A stretch of DNA of 61,931 nt, from NCBI RefSeq assembly GCF_900112825.1, contig NZ_FONE01000014.1, forward strand, positions 1-61,931, given 5' to 3'. The position numbers and the translations under genes were made by a program. The notes under the pieces are model-generated. The model saw nothing but the letters and a program-made list of their open reading frames with translations, did not search any database and was not told the DNA's origin. Origin of the DNA: Nitrosomonas sp. Nm166 (GTDB lineage Bacteria; Pseudomonadota; Gammaproteobacteria; Burkholderiales; Nitrosomonadaceae). Shown piece by piece: positions 37,588 through 44,984 of this stretch (position 1 is the stretch's first letter; each line of letters opens with the position of its first letter).

Positions 37588-38847
37588 TCATAAAACACGG
37601 AATGCAATGATAGTTACCAGTGTGGGTGGTAATGCTGCAATCAATAAACCCAGCGGGTGAATCGATTGCTCGTCGAATTTATTTTTTAAAATAGCAAAAC
37701 CCGCAGGGTTAGGCGCGTTTGCAATAACTGTCAAACCGCCGCCAGTGACTGCGCCCGCAACCAGGGCAATTTTAAATTCTTCGCTCAACCCTTCAACCAA
37801 GGAGCCCAGATAGGTCAATGCTGCATTGTCCGTTACCGCCGTTAGTAAAGTAGCGCCAAAGAACACAGCTGTATCATCCATATCCATCAGCAACGGCTGA
37901 AGCCACCACTGTTGTTGTCCACCCAATACCACCAATCCGGCCAGGAAGAATGCGACCAGTAGTGCTTCGCGCAAGATCAACGGGTTTTGATATCGTTGAT
38001 AAGCAGTTGTAAACCCAAGGAAGAATAGCAATATACCCATAAATGCAACAGAATGATGAGCAAATATCACAGCCAAGATAAGAAATATGAGATGAACCAC
38101 GACTACAGGCAATGGCGTCTTCGATATAACAGCACTGTTCTTTTGATCAACTTGCCTCAATTCATGCCGAAACAACCACGTAATTGTGCATGCATTGACA
38201 ACCACCGCCAGTGCAGCTTTCCAACCAAAAGTCGTGAGCATAAAGCTGGTATCCCAATTCCATGTTGCTGCCACCATCAGCACCGGTGGCGCCGCAAAGT
38301 GCGTCAACGTGCCACCAATAGAAATATTGACAAATAACACACCAACTGTGGCATATTTCAGACGGGTGGATATTTCCTTGCTGAAAAACGTATCCCGCAA
38401 CATCAGGGCTGCAAGTGTCATTGCAGCAGGTTCGGTAATAAATGAACCTAATAAAGGAACAAAAGACAGCAATAAAAAATACATGGCCATGCCTGTATTG
38501 ATCGGCAAAAGATATGCAGCGCGCTGAACAGTGGAAGCCGTAACATCCAGAATGGGACGAGTACCGGCAATTACCATAATCACAAACACAAACATGGGCT
38601 CGGTAAAATCACGCGACTCGAGATAAGTAATCGCCTCCTGCTGACCACTCATGGCAAATATAAAAAGGATCAGAATCAACGCCCAAAACCCAAACACGAC
38701 TTCCACTTCACCTAATAAATGCCAGATACCTGCATGGCGCGGCTGAATATGTGCCAGATGTTCAAAATATTTGGTTGAGAAGGTATGAATCACAGCCAAT
38801 GCAAACAACGCTGCAGCAATTATTTGAATAGATGTTGGATTAATCAT
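37588..38847 (-). CDS. Putative Na+/H+ antiporter (PF07399-type)
   Basis: A 419-residue protein with about 11-12 membrane helices. The blocks ILDVTASTVQRAAYLLPINTG, GSFITEPAAMTLAALMLRD, NISIGGTLTHFAAPPVLMVA and GGGLTVIANAPNPAGFAILK match the putative Na+/H+ antiporter family within the ion-transporter superfamily. Transport substrate is inferred from the family name only. It is convergent with czcA and stands alone; the MITE lies about 140 bp upstream of its start. Confidence 0.8.
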   Translation of the reverse strand: MINPTSIQIIAAALFALAVIHTFSTKYFEHLAHIQPRHAGIWHLLGEVEVVFGFWALILILFIFAMSGQQEAITYLESRDFTEPMFVFVIMVIAGTRPILDVTASTVQRAAYLLPINTGMAMYFLLLSFVPLLGSFITEPAAMTLAALMLRDTFFSKEISTRLKYATVGVLFVNISIGGTLTHFAAPPVLMVAATWNWDTSFMLTTFGWKAALAVVVNACTITWLFRHELRQVDQKNSAVISKTPLPVVVVHLIFLILAVIFAHHSVAFMGILLFFLGFTTAYQRYQNPLILREALLVAFFLAGLVVLGGQQQWWLQPLLMDMDDTAVFFGATLLTAVTDNAALTYLGSLVEGLSEEFKIALVAGAVTGGGLTVIANAPNPAGFAILKNKFDEQSIHPLGLLIAALPPTLVTIIAFRVL

Positions 38848-38988
38848 GTTGCCATAAACTCATGAAGTAGATAAGAAAAAATTTTGTAATGATAGCATTA
38901 CAATTACACTAACCGTGTGTTTGGGATTTGTTAATCCACGCTATTTAAATAGAAATGCCCGATGAGATATTGACCATCATTTTTCTAA

Positions 38989-39131
38989 GGAAACGCTGAT
39001 TAATTGACTGTACGAGCGAATCGCTTCGTTGCGCGGTACTCGCTTCCTCGTCTATCTGATTGATATGTCTCGGTTGCTGCGTTCCGTGCGCCTCGCGCTT
39101 CATCACGTTCGCCGAATTAGTCAGCGTTTCC
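38989..39131. mobile_element. 143-bp MITE with IS5-type termini and CTAA target duplication
   Basis: The element begins GGAAACGCTGATTAATT and ends AATTAGTCAGCGTTTCC, giving terminal inverted repeats with one mismatch over 17 bp. It is flanked on both sides by CTAA (38985-38988 and 39132-39135). A 4-bp YTAR duplication is characteristic of the IS5 group. It is too short to encode a transposase and is more GC-rich than its surroundings. Its right end supplies the last codons and stop of the neighbouring DUF1499 gene. Confidence 0.85.
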
Positions 39132-39858
39132 CTAAGTCGGTGAGGAAAAGCCGGATACGCTTGGCATTTACGCCCAGATCACTCTCCCCAACCCTGGAAA
39201 CCGAGCGCATATCAACCCGCGTTCTGTTTCCCATCTCCTGGACCCGAATCACAATGTCGTCCTTGAAGCTCATGATGGGTGTCGTATCGGTTGCCTCAAT
39301 TCTGCCATTGGCAGCGGAAACGACAGCAATATCCCAGCCCCGCTTCTTTACCAACACGACTGCTTGTTCGAACACTTGAGCAAATGGACGATTAATCCAT
39401 GCAGGACCAAGATCGGGATAACCTTCTTGCTGCATCAGCGCTAGGTTCTCTGGCTTGAGGCGATCCAGAGAATTATGCTCGGGTGTCCGTATCGCCTTAA
39501 TTGCCACAAACTCAGGCGGATGTTCCAAATCGGTCGTAATATCATGAATACGCGGCACTCCGACACCACCTAATGCAGTCAAAAGGACAGGCATCGCGAC
39601 CAACAAACCCAATGTTGATCCAGCCATTGTAGAGGCAATTATTTCTGATTCCTTCGCCTTGATCGCCCTCAGCGTTCCCACCGACCCTAAAACAGTTGCC
39701 AGTAATCCGATACAAGTACTGACTATCAACCCCCATAACGCCGGTTGAAAATCAACAATACTTAACCGATACCCCAACACAGCAAAAGCTGCGATTAACG
39801 CAGCAAACAGTGAAAGTTTGAAACTCCAATGAGTAAAATTAAATGGTTTATTCATCAA
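39121..39858 (-). CDS. DUF1499-domain membrane protein
   Basis: The 245-residue protein has three N-terminal membrane helices (about 13-100) and a C-terminal DUF1499 domain from about 105 (VPRIHDITTDLEHPPEFVAI to RSVSRVGESDLGVNAKRIRLFL). Function is unknown. Its last codons, Gly-Lys-Arg-stop, lie in the MITE; deleting the element plus one CTAA restores Glu-Lys-stop in the same frame, so the coding change is minimal and the protein is probably still functional. Expression from MITE-derived sequence downstream is possible but not shown. Confidence 0.85.
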   Translation of the reverse strand: MMNKPFNFTHWSFKLSLFAALIAAFAVLGYRLSIVDFQPALWGLIVSTCIGLLATVLGSVGTLRAIKAKESEIIASTMAGSTLGLLVAMPVLLTALGGVGVPRIHDITTDLEHPPEFVAIKAIRTPEHNSLDRLKPENLALMQQEGYPDLGPAWINRPFAQVFEQAVVLVKKRGWDIAVVSAANGRIEATDTTPIMSFKDDIVIRVQEMGNRTRVDMRSVSRVGESDLGVNAKRIRLFLTDLGKR

Positions 39859-40113
39859 TGATGTTATTCTCAGATACCGAGCAATATAGCTCCTTATGAA
39901 AGCATCATACCTACAACTTGTCTTTTCCTAAAGGTGAGCCATACTTTCTGCCTTTATCTGAAAAAAGAAACCGAATAATATTGAGCTATTATATAAGATA
40001 GTTCTCACATCACTGGCTCAGGAGGTTTAAGTTATTTGGTTTCAAACCAGGCATGCGCAGCCTATTCTCTTATAATCTCTTCTAATAGCTTAAACATAAC
40101 AATAAAGTACTGC

Positions 40114-41820
40114 ATGAAAAACCCTTTTTTTCTATTGCTGGCCGCCTCTATAGGGATGCTTTTCGGGTCTTTTCCGGCAAGTGCAAAAACAATAGATATT
40201 TCTAAAGAGTACCAAGGAACGATTGGTCAATATATTCAAGTTTATCAGAATGAGGATGTTAACTTAAGTCTGGACGATGCTTTAGAAGCCTACAGAAATG
40301 GATATTTTTCTTCAACCAGGCATCCTATCATTAATTTTGGCATTAATTCAAAACCGGTCTGGCTTGCGCTTCAGGTAAGAAATCCTAGACCTGGCGCTGT
40401 CCATCGAAATCTTCTGTTCGAAACTTCGTGGCTGGACAAAATTGATATTTATTTTCTCCAGGAAAATCAATTAATCAACAGCTATCACGTCGGTGATCAC
40501 ATGCGGTTTCCGGAACGCCCACTCAATCATCGATTTTTTGTCACACGACATCATTTTGAATACGGTGAGACCACTGTATTAATCCGGGTAGAGTCAATCG
40601 ATGCCATGGTCCTACCCATTTATTTCATGAGTAATGAAGAGATAGCTGATAGAAAAATATTGCAAAGCTATAGCTATGGCTTCGTGTACGGCGTCATACT
40701 GGCGCTCATCGCCTACAATTTCATGCTCTACGTAGGATTACAGAATAGCCCCTCCTATTTGTTTTATTCTATTTACTTGTTATTTTTCTTAATACTGAAT
40801 ATTTCTTATACCGGCCACGGCTATCAGTGGCTGTGGCCTGATTCACCCCGATGGCAGCAATGGTCAAATCCTGTTCTGATCGTCATCTGCTCCATCAGTG
40901 GGCTTATATTTGCGCTGCATTTCCTGAATGTCAAAATAGCTCTACCCCGCGTTTACCGTATTGTCATTGGAAGCTGCATGGGGTTTAGTATCTTATTACT
41001 GCTAATAGCTACACTGACGGGCAGCTATGCAATAACACTTCTGATGTCGCTCATTTTTATCTTCTTCTTTTCTATTCTGATGGTCATATTGGGTGTTATG
41101 TCGCTGCAAGCAGGCAATAGATTTGCCAAGTACTTCCTGCTGGCGTCGATTTCCACGATATGTGGCGGCGCTGTCACGGCAAATGCAATATGGGGATTAA
41201 TTCCTTTTAACTTATTTACTTATCGCGCAGTAGAAATTGGTATGATGGCTGATGCCATTTTGCTTGCACTTGCACTTGCGGAGCGCTTTAATATCAGTCA
41301 GAACGAAAAATTGGTTGCCGAGAAAATGGCTGGAATTGATTCTTTGACCAATCTGAATAACCGATGGTCATTTTATAAATTTGTTAAACCGATTTGGGCC
41401 ATGGGCTTACGCAACAACAGTCATACCTCAACCATCATGTTAGATATCGATAATTTCAAACTGTTCAATGACAATTATGGCCATGCCCTTGGAGACCAGG
41501 TTCTTGTGCGCTTAGCGGAAACGTTACAGAAAGAAGCTCGCAGTGGGGATATTCTGGCACGCTGGGGAGGTGAGGAATTTCTTATTTTCTTACCTGACAC
41601 TAAATTATCCGATGCCACCCTCATTGCGGAGCGGCTACGCAAAAAAGTCTCTACTATCCAGCTTGCAACTGTTAAAGGAGAAAAGCTCTCGTTCACCGCA
41701 AGCTTCGGTGTGGCCCATACTAACAATATCCATGTATCGTTGGATGAATTAATTTCTCTGGCAGACCAACAACTTTATCGCGCAAAAAAACAAGGGCGCA
41801 ATTGTGTATGCGCGAATTAA
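40114..41820 (+). CDS. 7TM-DISM diguanylate cyclase
   Basis: A membrane sensor that should make cyclic di-GMP. From the ATG at 40114 (568 residues) there is a signal peptide (ending near FPASAKT), a periplasmic 7TMR-DISMED2-like domain (about 40-170), seven helices (about 185-400) and a cytosolic GGDEF domain. The active site reads RWGGEEF near residue 484 and an inhibitory I-site RSGD lies just before it, so product inhibition is expected. No phosphodiesterase or effector gene is adjacent. An in-frame upstream start at 40036 would bury the signal peptide and is less likely. Confidence 0.92.
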   Translation: MKNPFFLLLAASIGMLFGSFPASAKTIDISKEYQGTIGQYIQVYQNEDVNLSLDDALEAYRNGYFSSTRHPIINFGINSKPVWLALQVRNPRPGAVHRNLLFETSWLDKIDIYFLQENQLINSYHVGDHMRFPERPLNHRFFVTRHHFEYGETTVLIRVESIDAMVLPIYFMSNEEIADRKILQSYSYGFVYGVILALIAYNFMLYVGLQNSPSYLFYSIYLLFFLILNISYTGHGYQWLWPDSPRWQQWSNPVLIVICSISGLIFALHFLNVKIALPRVYRIVIGSCMGFSILLLLIATLTGSYAITLLMSLIFIFFFSILMVILGVMSLQAGNRFAKYFLLASISTICGGAVTANAIWGLIPFNLFTYRAVEIGMMADAILLALALAERFNISQNEKLVAEKMAGIDSLTNLNNRWSFYKFVKPIWAMGLRNNSHTSTIMLDIDNFKLFNDNYGHALGDQVLVRLAETLQKEARSGDILARWGGEEFLIFLPDTKLSDATLIAERLRKKVSTIQLATVKGEKLSFTASFGVAHTNNIHVSLDELISLADQQLYRAKKQGRNCVCAN

Positions 41821-41968
41821 CTCAACTAGGCGAAATGCAAAAACTCATGCAGAAACATGACCAACACCCCACACTGCTCAGCTTCAGGCAGGAGTTTAGT
41901 TATTGACGGCCAATGGTGCGCTTATCTATGCTACTGGCTTAAAAATGTCTGGGAATCAGGAGTCACTC

Positions 41969-42343
41969 ATGAGTGTTATCAAAATAAAATCATGCCAATT
42001 AGTCAAAACAATCGCAAGCGTATTCATCATTATGGGCTGTTCTGAAATTTCAGCACAACCAAAAGAAGTAAAAACAGTCACTATACAGGTCGGCGAGCAC
42101 AGTCCTGATGGATGCAAGTTACTCGGCAAAGTAAAAGGCTCTTCAAAAGACAGTCGGACCGAGGAAAAAGACACCCCCTATATTAGCCGGCTAATGAATG
42201 CCAGAAACAATTTAAGAAGCGAAGCGCAGAAACTGGGCGGCAATACGGTGCATATTATCTACGCCAACAATTCAGGCAAATATGAAATTCCCGGTGTCGA
42301 CAAAGAAATCATATTTGTTGGAAATGTTTACGATTGCGAATGA
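41969..42343 (+). CDS. DUF4156-type small lipoprotein
   Basis: A 124-residue lipoprotein: leader VKTIASVFIIMGC gives the lipobox cysteine, followed by DGCKLLGKVKGSS, YISRLMNARNNLRSEAQKLGGNTVHII and a C-terminal GNVYDCE. The CxxLG...aRN.LR..A..LGGNTV pattern matches DUF4156/RcsF-like small lipoproteins with two conserved cysteines. The ATG at 41969 has CAGGAG six bases upstream, so I choose it over 41903. It lies 148 bp after the diguanylate cyclase; a link to envelope sensing is inference only. Confidence 0.8.
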   Translation: MSVIKIKSCQLVKTIASVFIIMGCSEISAQPKEVKTVTIQVGEHSPDGCKLLGKVKGSSKDSRTEEKDTPYISRLMNARNNLRSEAQKLGGNTVHIIYANNSGKYEIPGVDKEIIFVGNVYDCE

Positions 42344-42441
42344 ATCTAGAGAAACTCAGCAGCACTGATGAGCTAATCGGAAAGCTGATTACCGGCATAA
42401 ACCTCTGCCTGGCTTTGATTATTAGTAATGAAATAAAATCA

Positions 42442-43185
42442 TCATCTTTTGATAGAAAATTCATTGATTAAATGTCTTACACGCAGAGAATGACTTCCCT
42501 GCCAGTAAATCTGATTGCATTCTGAGCAAATCAAAAATCTGTCGTAATGCTGCCTTGTCAATGGTTTCAATCGATGGGCTATTTCTCGTTTGTCAGTTTC
42601 CATTAATTTTCCATTGCAGTGAGTGCAACGGCTGAGCGGTTTTAAAAAAGAATATAAATCGAATCTTTTCAAAACTTCTTTGGTTTGAATTTTAGGCATG
42701 TCCGACCGGACAAAATATCCATAGGTGATGATTTTGCGCTGTAACAATGACCGATCGCGAGTCAGCACCGTGCGCAGTTGTTCGCTGGCTATCTGTGCTA
42801 TTGCGTCATCATCGTAATCATTACGGTACAGGCAATCGAATCCCAATAGTCTTAAATAGCGCACTAACCTTCCAAGATTAGTATCCACTACAAATAGGGG
42901 TGGACGTAATGGTTCTGGACGAAGTAGCACTGACGATGTTCCTGGACTATCTTCAAGCGCCGGATAAATTCGAATATAATCAATATCTTGAACAATGTAA
43001 TTAAAATCGACTGCAATCCCATTCGCTAAAATTAGCCCTACTTCGGTGTGCGGCACATTGAAAGATTCGATCATGTCCTTTACTGAAGCCTTTCGATCAA
43101 AGTTATGAATAATTTCAGTATGACTCAATGAAGGTGCGAGAAAATCATTTAAGGACTGATAAAAATGAAGTCTGATCTGCGCCAT
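42442..43185 (-). CDS. Mut7-C RNase-domain protein with N-terminal ubiquitin-like domain
   Basis: A 247-residue two-domain protein. The N-terminus (AQIRLHFYQSLNDFL to about residue 85) is a beta-grasp Mut7-C ubiquitin domain; the rest is a Mut7-C PIN-like RNase domain (FVVDTNLGRLVRYLRLLGFD, VLTRDRSLLQRK) ending in a zinc ribbon (CTHCNGKL and CSECNQIYW). RNase activity is predicted for the family, but its biological role is poorly known. The ATG at 43185 starts the conserved domain. A perfect FNR-type box lies 35 bp upstream. Confidence 0.87.
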   Translation of the reverse strand: MAQIRLHFYQSLNDFLAPSLSHTEIIHNFDRKASVKDMIESFNVPHTEVGLILANGIAVDFNYIVQDIDYIRIYPALEDSPGTSSVLLRPEPLRPPLFVVDTNLGRLVRYLRLLGFDCLYRNDYDDDAIAQIASEQLRTVLTRDRSLLQRKIITYGYFVRSDMPKIQTKEVLKRFDLYSFLKPLSRCTHCNGKLMETDKREIAHRLKPLTRQHYDRFLICSECNQIYWQGSHSLRVRHLINEFSIKR

Positions 43186-43219
43186 TGACAAGGCTATTGT
43201 TAAATTAACATTACTTTGG

Positions 43220-43233
43220 TTGATCAAGATCAA
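43220..43233. promoter_or_regulatory. FNR/ANR-type box
   Basis: TTGATCAAGATCAA is an exact match to the FNR consensus TTGAT-N4-ATCAA. It lies between the divergent Mut7-C gene (start 43185) and the small lipoprotein gene (start 43317), so it could control either. The match is seen in the sequence; regulation by oxygen is inference. Confidence 0.6.
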
Positions 43234-43316
43234 TGTCTTGCATATCCGTAACCGGTAACCTACGAACTGTGGTAACAAAAATGATTCGTCATCAACCAAT
43301 ACTGAAAAGGTTTCAT

Positions 43317-43505
43317 ATGAGAATTCATACTTTTTGTATTTCAGCAGTTTTGGCTTTAGTTGCGTGCGGTGGCAGACCAACGGCTCCGGAAACGCCTAAC
43401 CCTGAGTCGTATGGCAAGACTATTCAGCCTTTCCATCAAATACCGGCCAGTGATCAAGAAGGCAGAGGCAAAGCCAGATCAACTGAAGAAAAATCCAATT
43501 ACTAA
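43317..43505 (+). CDS. Small lipoprotein, unknown function
   Basis: A 62-residue protein with a clean lipoprotein leader (MRIHTFCISAVLALVACGG; lipobox LVAC) and a short, polar, proline-rich mature part. The ATG at 43317 has AAAGG seven bases upstream and is preferred over the frame opening at 43233, which would overlap the FNR box. It resembles LptM-like short lipoproteins in size and proline content, but I cannot assign it. It is followed by a perfect inverted repeat. Confidence 0.6.
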   Translation: MRIHTFCISAVLALVACGGRPTAPETPNPESYGKTIQPFHQIPASDQEGRGKARSTEEKSNY

Positions 43506-43518
43506 AGTAAGTGTCAAT

Positions 43519-43568
43519 CAGTGTTCTATAACTCTAAATCACAAGCAAATCCAAGTTATAGAACACTG
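43519..43568. terminator. Perfect 15-bp inverted repeat between convergent genes
   Basis: CAGTGTTCTATAACT (43519-43533) and AGTTATAGAACACTG (43554-43568) are perfect complements with a 20-nt loop. It lies between the lipoprotein gene and the P450 gene, which converge, and probably stops transcription from both sides. The T-tract is weak. Confidence 0.5.
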
Positions 43569-43659
43569 TAGTGTCTTTTAGTGTTATTGACTTGTATTTC
43601 TCTGCATCAGCATGATCTCGCCACGCAAGCCTGTATTCAGTCGCTATAGGTGAAAAATT

Positions 43660-44940
43660 TCATCGCACAGACCATGAAAGATGATACGACTCTGGGAAAG
43701 GACCAGACTTATAATCTATATTGCCTTTAGGTTCAATACTTTTCTTCAGCAGTACTTGGCGCACCATTTCGGGAATCATCACCATCCCCACATAACGACC
43801 GAGACACTGATGGCTGCCAAATCCAAAATGGAAATAGTTATACCAGTTACGCTGAGGAATAAATTTTTCCGGGGATTCAAATGCCCGCTCATCGAACATG
43901 GCAGACAGTGTCACAGGCAAAACATAGGTACCTGCGCGCAAAACCGTTTCATAGTTCGTGCCTTTGGCTGCCGTATAATCGCTTGCAGTAGTACGGAATA
44001 AATAAGGCGTGATCGGAACAAAGCGCAAAGCCTCCCAAACGATACCATCGAATTCAGCTGGATCATCCTTCTGCGCAGCATTTTTGGCTATATCCAGCCA
44101 TTCCGGATGCTGAAACAAATATTGCAGCACTTGAGCGACTGCCTGCGAAGTCGTTTCAATGGCGCCAATCAGTAGGCCACCGGCGTTAACGCCCAAGCGC
44201 TTAATGTCGAAATCCAGTTCTTTTGCGAAACTGGTGCGTAGCATTCTGGTAACAATATCATCACGCAATTTAATGATTGTTGAAAACGTCAGTTTTTCGG
44301 CTTTTACAGCCAGAAAGCGTTTTGCAATGAGTTTCGTGATAAAACTTTCCAGTTTTTTAGAAGTTTCGTTGTGACGATCTATAACCTGCTGCGATAACTC
44401 CGCAGGCACCAAGTCAAACGGATGATTGTGAAAAGTGTCATACTGGTTCCAGTAAGACCATTCAATCAAATCAGCACTTTTGGCACCCGTTAGTCCAAAA
44501 TATTTCTGCACTACCGTAGCCGGAACCATACGGCAAAAATCGTTGACAATCTCAATCTGGCCATTTGTCCGGCTGAGAATTCCCCTGGCAATATCAGCCA
44601 CCATGACACGTACCTTGGGCAGATCATCACGATTCAGCATGAATTGCATGAGTGATTTCTCTCGAGTATGCAGCGCGTCATCATCATGCATCATTAGGTA
44701 ATTAGCCATTTTCGGCACATAAGGTTGGACCGTAAAAACCTTGTACATCGTCAGGATTTCCCTGACATCATCAAACCGGGTGACCAGTGTACATTTTGGC
44801 GTTACCAAAATAGGACGTTTTTCACGCAATTCTCTAAAAAATGGCAAAGGCTCCGTATCAATCCAGCGGCGCACGAGTGGAAATTTATCGGCATCAGCTG
44901 CTGTATCATACTGTTCAAGATAGCTTGTATCCGTATTCAT
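43660..44940 (-). CDS. Cytochrome P450
   Basis: A soluble bacterial P450 of 426 residues. The haem-binding signature FGFGSHQCLG has Cys379; the K-helix ExxR is E303-ALR306; the I-helix oxygen-activation segment is GAIETT (259-264). No membrane segment or signal is present, so it is cytosolic and needs an electron donor that is not encoded here. RBS AAAGGGAG precedes the ATG. It follows the di-haem cytochrome by 44 bp and is probably its cotranscribed partner. The substrate is unknown; fatty acids or similar lipids are a guess from context. Confidence 0.93.
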   Translation of the reverse strand: MNTDTSYLEQYDTAADADKFPLVRRWIDTEPLPFFRELREKRPILVTPKCTLVTRFDDVREILTMYKVFTVQPYVPKMANYLMMHDDDALHTREKSLMQFMLNRDDLPKVRVMVADIARGILSRTNGQIEIVNDFCRMVPATVVQKYFGLTGAKSADLIEWSYWNQYDTFHNHPFDLVPAELSQQVIDRHNETSKKLESFITKLIAKRFLAVKAEKLTFSTIIKLRDDIVTRMLRTSFAKELDFDIKRLGVNAGGLLIGAIETTSQAVAQVLQYLFQHPEWLDIAKNAAQKDDPAEFDGIVWEALRFVPITPYLFRTTASDYTAAKGTNYETVLRAGTYVLPVTLSAMFDERAFESPEKFIPQRNWYNYFHFGFGSHQCLGRYVGMVMIPEMVRQVLLKKSIEPKGNIDYKSGPFPESYHLSWSVR

Positions 44941-44984
44941 TGCATTACTCCCTTTTAATAATCATTGTTAAAGAATATTTCAGA

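Noticed and set aside
39029..39379. 116-codon plus-strand frame across the MITE and DUF1499 gene
   Set aside because: Antisense to a well-supported gene and created partly by the MITE interior.
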